Part shown: piece after piece, positions 4,733 to 6,251 of the stretch | Layout of the letters: each line of letters starts with the position of its first letter | Numbering within the stretch: the stretch's first letter is position 1 | Origin: Acidobacteriota bacterium | Lineage (GTDB): Bacteria; Acidobacteriota; Terriglobia; UBA7540 | Assembly (NCBI GenBank): GCA_021789565.1 | Contig: JAJYJL010000537.1 | Location: 1-6,251, forward strand | Length of the DNA: 6,251 nt | Direction of reading: 5' to 3' | Translations under genes and position numbers: made by a program | Notes under the pieces: model-generated | The model's database searches: none | What the model was told of the DNA's origin: nothing | The model's input: only the letters and a program-made list of their open reading frames with translations

Positions 4733-6251
4733 TTAAGTCAGCACACGGTTCAGAAGCTGATTGACCGCCCGGTTGGATTCTATAAAGGCATTGCGATGGT
4801 CCATCGCTCCGGCCAGGTCGGCGTGCGAGAAGGCGATTCTGCCGAACGGCCCGTCGCGCAGCGCTTCGCGCGCAGCCGGCTTGCCAGCGCGCCCGAAGAA
4901 GAAGCCCGGCTGCGGATTGATGAAGGCGTGTCCAAACCGGTTCAGCACAATCCCGGCGATATCGCGTTTTGGGTCGAAGCCGGAAGACCCAAACATTTCC
5001 AACATCTGTTCGCGAATTTGCCGCTCATAGTCGGCAAACGGAGTGGAGAGCAATTCCGCGCGGCCCATCTGCCCCTGCGCAAGCGCCGGAAGACCGGGCT
5101 TTGCAAAGTCCACGAAGAAAGTGAGCACCGTGGGCAGATCGGGACCCACGGTGGGCAGATCAACGCCAAACGTCGCATCCTTGCGCACATTGACGTAATT
5201 GCCGAAGCCTTCAAACCACGAAGCGCTTGAAATGCCGAGATTGTACATGAAGCGCCAATTCTTTACGGCGACGTTGGCCGTCATGTAAGGCGAGTAGAAG
5301 AACTGGTCATAACTCTTGCGCCGCGTCTCATCCAGGTCGCGAACCACGTGCTTGGTCATCCACCCGCCGCCGGCCATCACCACGGTTTTCGCTTTGACGC
5401 GGAAGACCTTGCCGTCCTTCAGGTACATCACTGAAACGAATTGTGACTTGTCTGGCTCTCCCATGTGCTCAACGCGGACCGCCGTTGAATCAAGCCGGAT
5501 GCGCACCGGCTGGCCGGGCCGGTCGAGCGCGGCGAAGTTCACCAGATCGTTATGGACGGCCGCCATGGTCCGCGGCCCGTCGATCGAGTCGGGGACCAGG
5601 GTCTTGACGATCAGCCGAATCATGCCGGAATTGCCGCCGGGAAACATCTGGAGCCCGGTGGCCATGCTGTCATCAACCGTCGGAATCACTTTGGACCACA
5701 TGTACTGAAGAAACGCCGAAAGCACATCCGGGCCCAGGCCGAAGCCGCCCGAGGTCTCGGGGGTTACGAACATGCGGATTGTCTCGCGGCTGACGCCGTA
5801 GGTGCGGACGTAATAATCCTCGATTGTCATGCTGTCCAGTTCGCGCGAAACGGCGTCGCCCGGATAGTCATAGACCAGCGGCGGTTTGACGGTGCGGTCA
5901 TTGTGGAGCGCCAGCATATCCTTCCGGACCGATTCAGAAAACGGACAGCCTGCGAGACCCTTGCCCCACGGATCCTTGATCCAGATTCCGGGCTTGTGCC
6001 CAAACTTGGCGCCAAAAAAGAAGCCTTCAGCAGGCTTGCCGTTGATGCGCCCGATGCCGTAGGGGCTGCGCGGCAAATCAATCTGCGGGGAAGGCCCCTG
6101 CCACGTCTGGTATGATTTGAACGCATTCCAGTCGAGGCCAATGGCGTCGTAAACGTGCTTCAGGAAACTGTCCGGGTACGGCGGCTGAAAATGAACGGAG
6201 GCCTGAGGAGCGAAGAGGCGATGGCCGTCAACCACAAACTCATTTCTCTTC
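4733..6251 (-). CDS. FAD-dependent oxidoreductase, spermidine-dehydrogenase-like, N-terminus outside window
   Basis: The frame runs off the right edge, leaving 505 residues; the GTG at 6235 is an internal valine. The visible start KRNEFVVDGHRLFAP continues the 'GGHAKRNEF' segment that in this family follows the dinucleotide-binding GxGxxG motif, so roughly the first 100-130 residues (signal sequence, if any, and the first FAD loop) are missing. Further family marks are MFPGGNSGMIRLIVKTLVP (about 202-220), VRIRLDSTAVRV (about 249-260), the second FAD-contact strand AKTVVMAGGGWMTKHVV (about 287-303), and the C-terminal GRIAFSHADLAGAMDHRNAF (about 470-489), which closes the flavin site. Pseudomonas spermidine dehydrogenase, the characterised relative I have in mind, cleaves spermidine oxidatively to 1,3-diaminopropane and 4-aminobutanal. 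Most relatives are untested, so the substrate here is open; another amine or a different reduced substrate is possible. The HAD gene follows after 158 bases. A 7-residue unit near 5126-5161 (DLPTVGP, then DLPTV) is duplicated. Confidence 0.88.
   Translation of the reverse strand, partial: KRNEFVVDGHRLFAPQASVHFQPPYPDSFLKHVYDAIGLDWNAFKSYQTWQGPSPQIDLPRSPYGIGRINGKPAEGFFFGAKFGHKPGIWIKDPWGKGLAGCPFSESVRKDMLALHNDRTVKPPLVYDYPGDAVSRELDSMTIEDYYVRTYGVSRETIRMFVTPETSGGFGLGPDVLSAFLQYMWSKVIPTVDDSMATGLQMFPGGNSGMIRLIVKTLVPDSIDGPRTMAAVHNDLVNFAALDRPGQPVRIRLDSTAVRVEHMGEPDKSQFVSVMYLKDGKVFRVKAKTVVMAGGGWMTKHVVRDLDETRRKSYDQFFYSPYMTANVAVKNWRFMYNLGISSASWFEGFGNYVNVRKDATFGVDLPTVGPDLPTVLTFFVDFAKPGLPALAQGQMGRAELLSTPFADYERQIREQMLEMFGSSGFDPKRDIAGIVLNRFGHAFINPQPGFFFGRAGKPAAREALRDGPFGRIAFSHADLAGAMDHRNAFIESNRAVNQLLNRVLT
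5126..5161. repeat. Tandem 21-base repeat with embedded 9-bp inverted repeat inside the flavoprotein gene
   Basis: The 15 bases at 5126-5140 and 5147-5161 match at 14 positions, with a 21-base (7-codon) period, giving the protein DLPTV-GP-DLPTV. In addition CACCGTGGG (5126-5134) is the exact reverse complement of CCCACGGTG (5145-5153), with a 10-base loop. The period keeps the reading frame, so the enzyme is not broken. Confidence 0.6.

Noticed and set aside
4761..6115. Several long plus-strand open frames opposite the flavoprotein
   Set aside because: They are Arg/Pro-rich shadows of a well-matched minus-strand gene in GC-rich DNA.

Overview
The window looks like an ordinary chromosomal stretch of a free-living, GC-rich, Gram-negative-type bacterium. 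The protein styles (two uncharacterised secreted proteins, a coiled-coil/one-membrane-segment protein ending in WRAP, an old-yellow-enzyme relative with a Cys-containing tail, and a spermidine-dehydrogenase-like flavoprotein) remind me most of Acidobacteriota. That is recollection of family style, not a database result. I see no mobile element, CRISPR array, tRNA or rRNA.

Layout, left to right. (1) 1-426, plus strand: the C-terminal end of an NADH:flavin oxidoreductase (old yellow enzyme family), cut by the left edge. (2) 552-1205, plus strand: a 217-residue membrane-anchored protein of unknown function, started at an ATG with a strong Shine-Dalgarno. (3) 1297-2514, minus strand and convergent with the previous gene: a 405-residue exported protein with a predicted beta domain followed by an alpha/beta, von Willebrand A-like domain. 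Its upstream region has a candidate promoter, several palindromes and a leader stem-loop. (4) About 2690-3223: roughly 530 bases with no convincing gene. (5) 3237-3596, plus strand: a 119-residue exported protein with an excellent ribosome binding site. (6) 3687-4574, minus strand: a HAD-superfamily hydrolase with all four catalytic motifs. (7) 4733 to the right edge, minus strand: a FAD-dependent oxidoreductase of the spermidine-dehydrogenase-like type, missing its N-terminus outside the window.

The genes do not form one obvious pathway. The flavoprotein and the HAD hydrolase run in the same direction, 158 bases apart. A candidate promoter and an inverted repeat lie in that gap, so they may be separate transcription units. 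The two exported proteins are transcribed away from each other from a shared ~720-base spacer, which is where most of the regulatory-looking sequence lies.

I did not find a clearly new biological system. The best items for a second look are the VWA-like exported protein that seems to lack a metal site, the leader stem-loop next to its upstream Shine-Dalgarno, the inverted repeat overlapping the HAD promoter, and a 21-base tandem duplication with a perfect 9-bp hairpin inside the flavoprotein gene.
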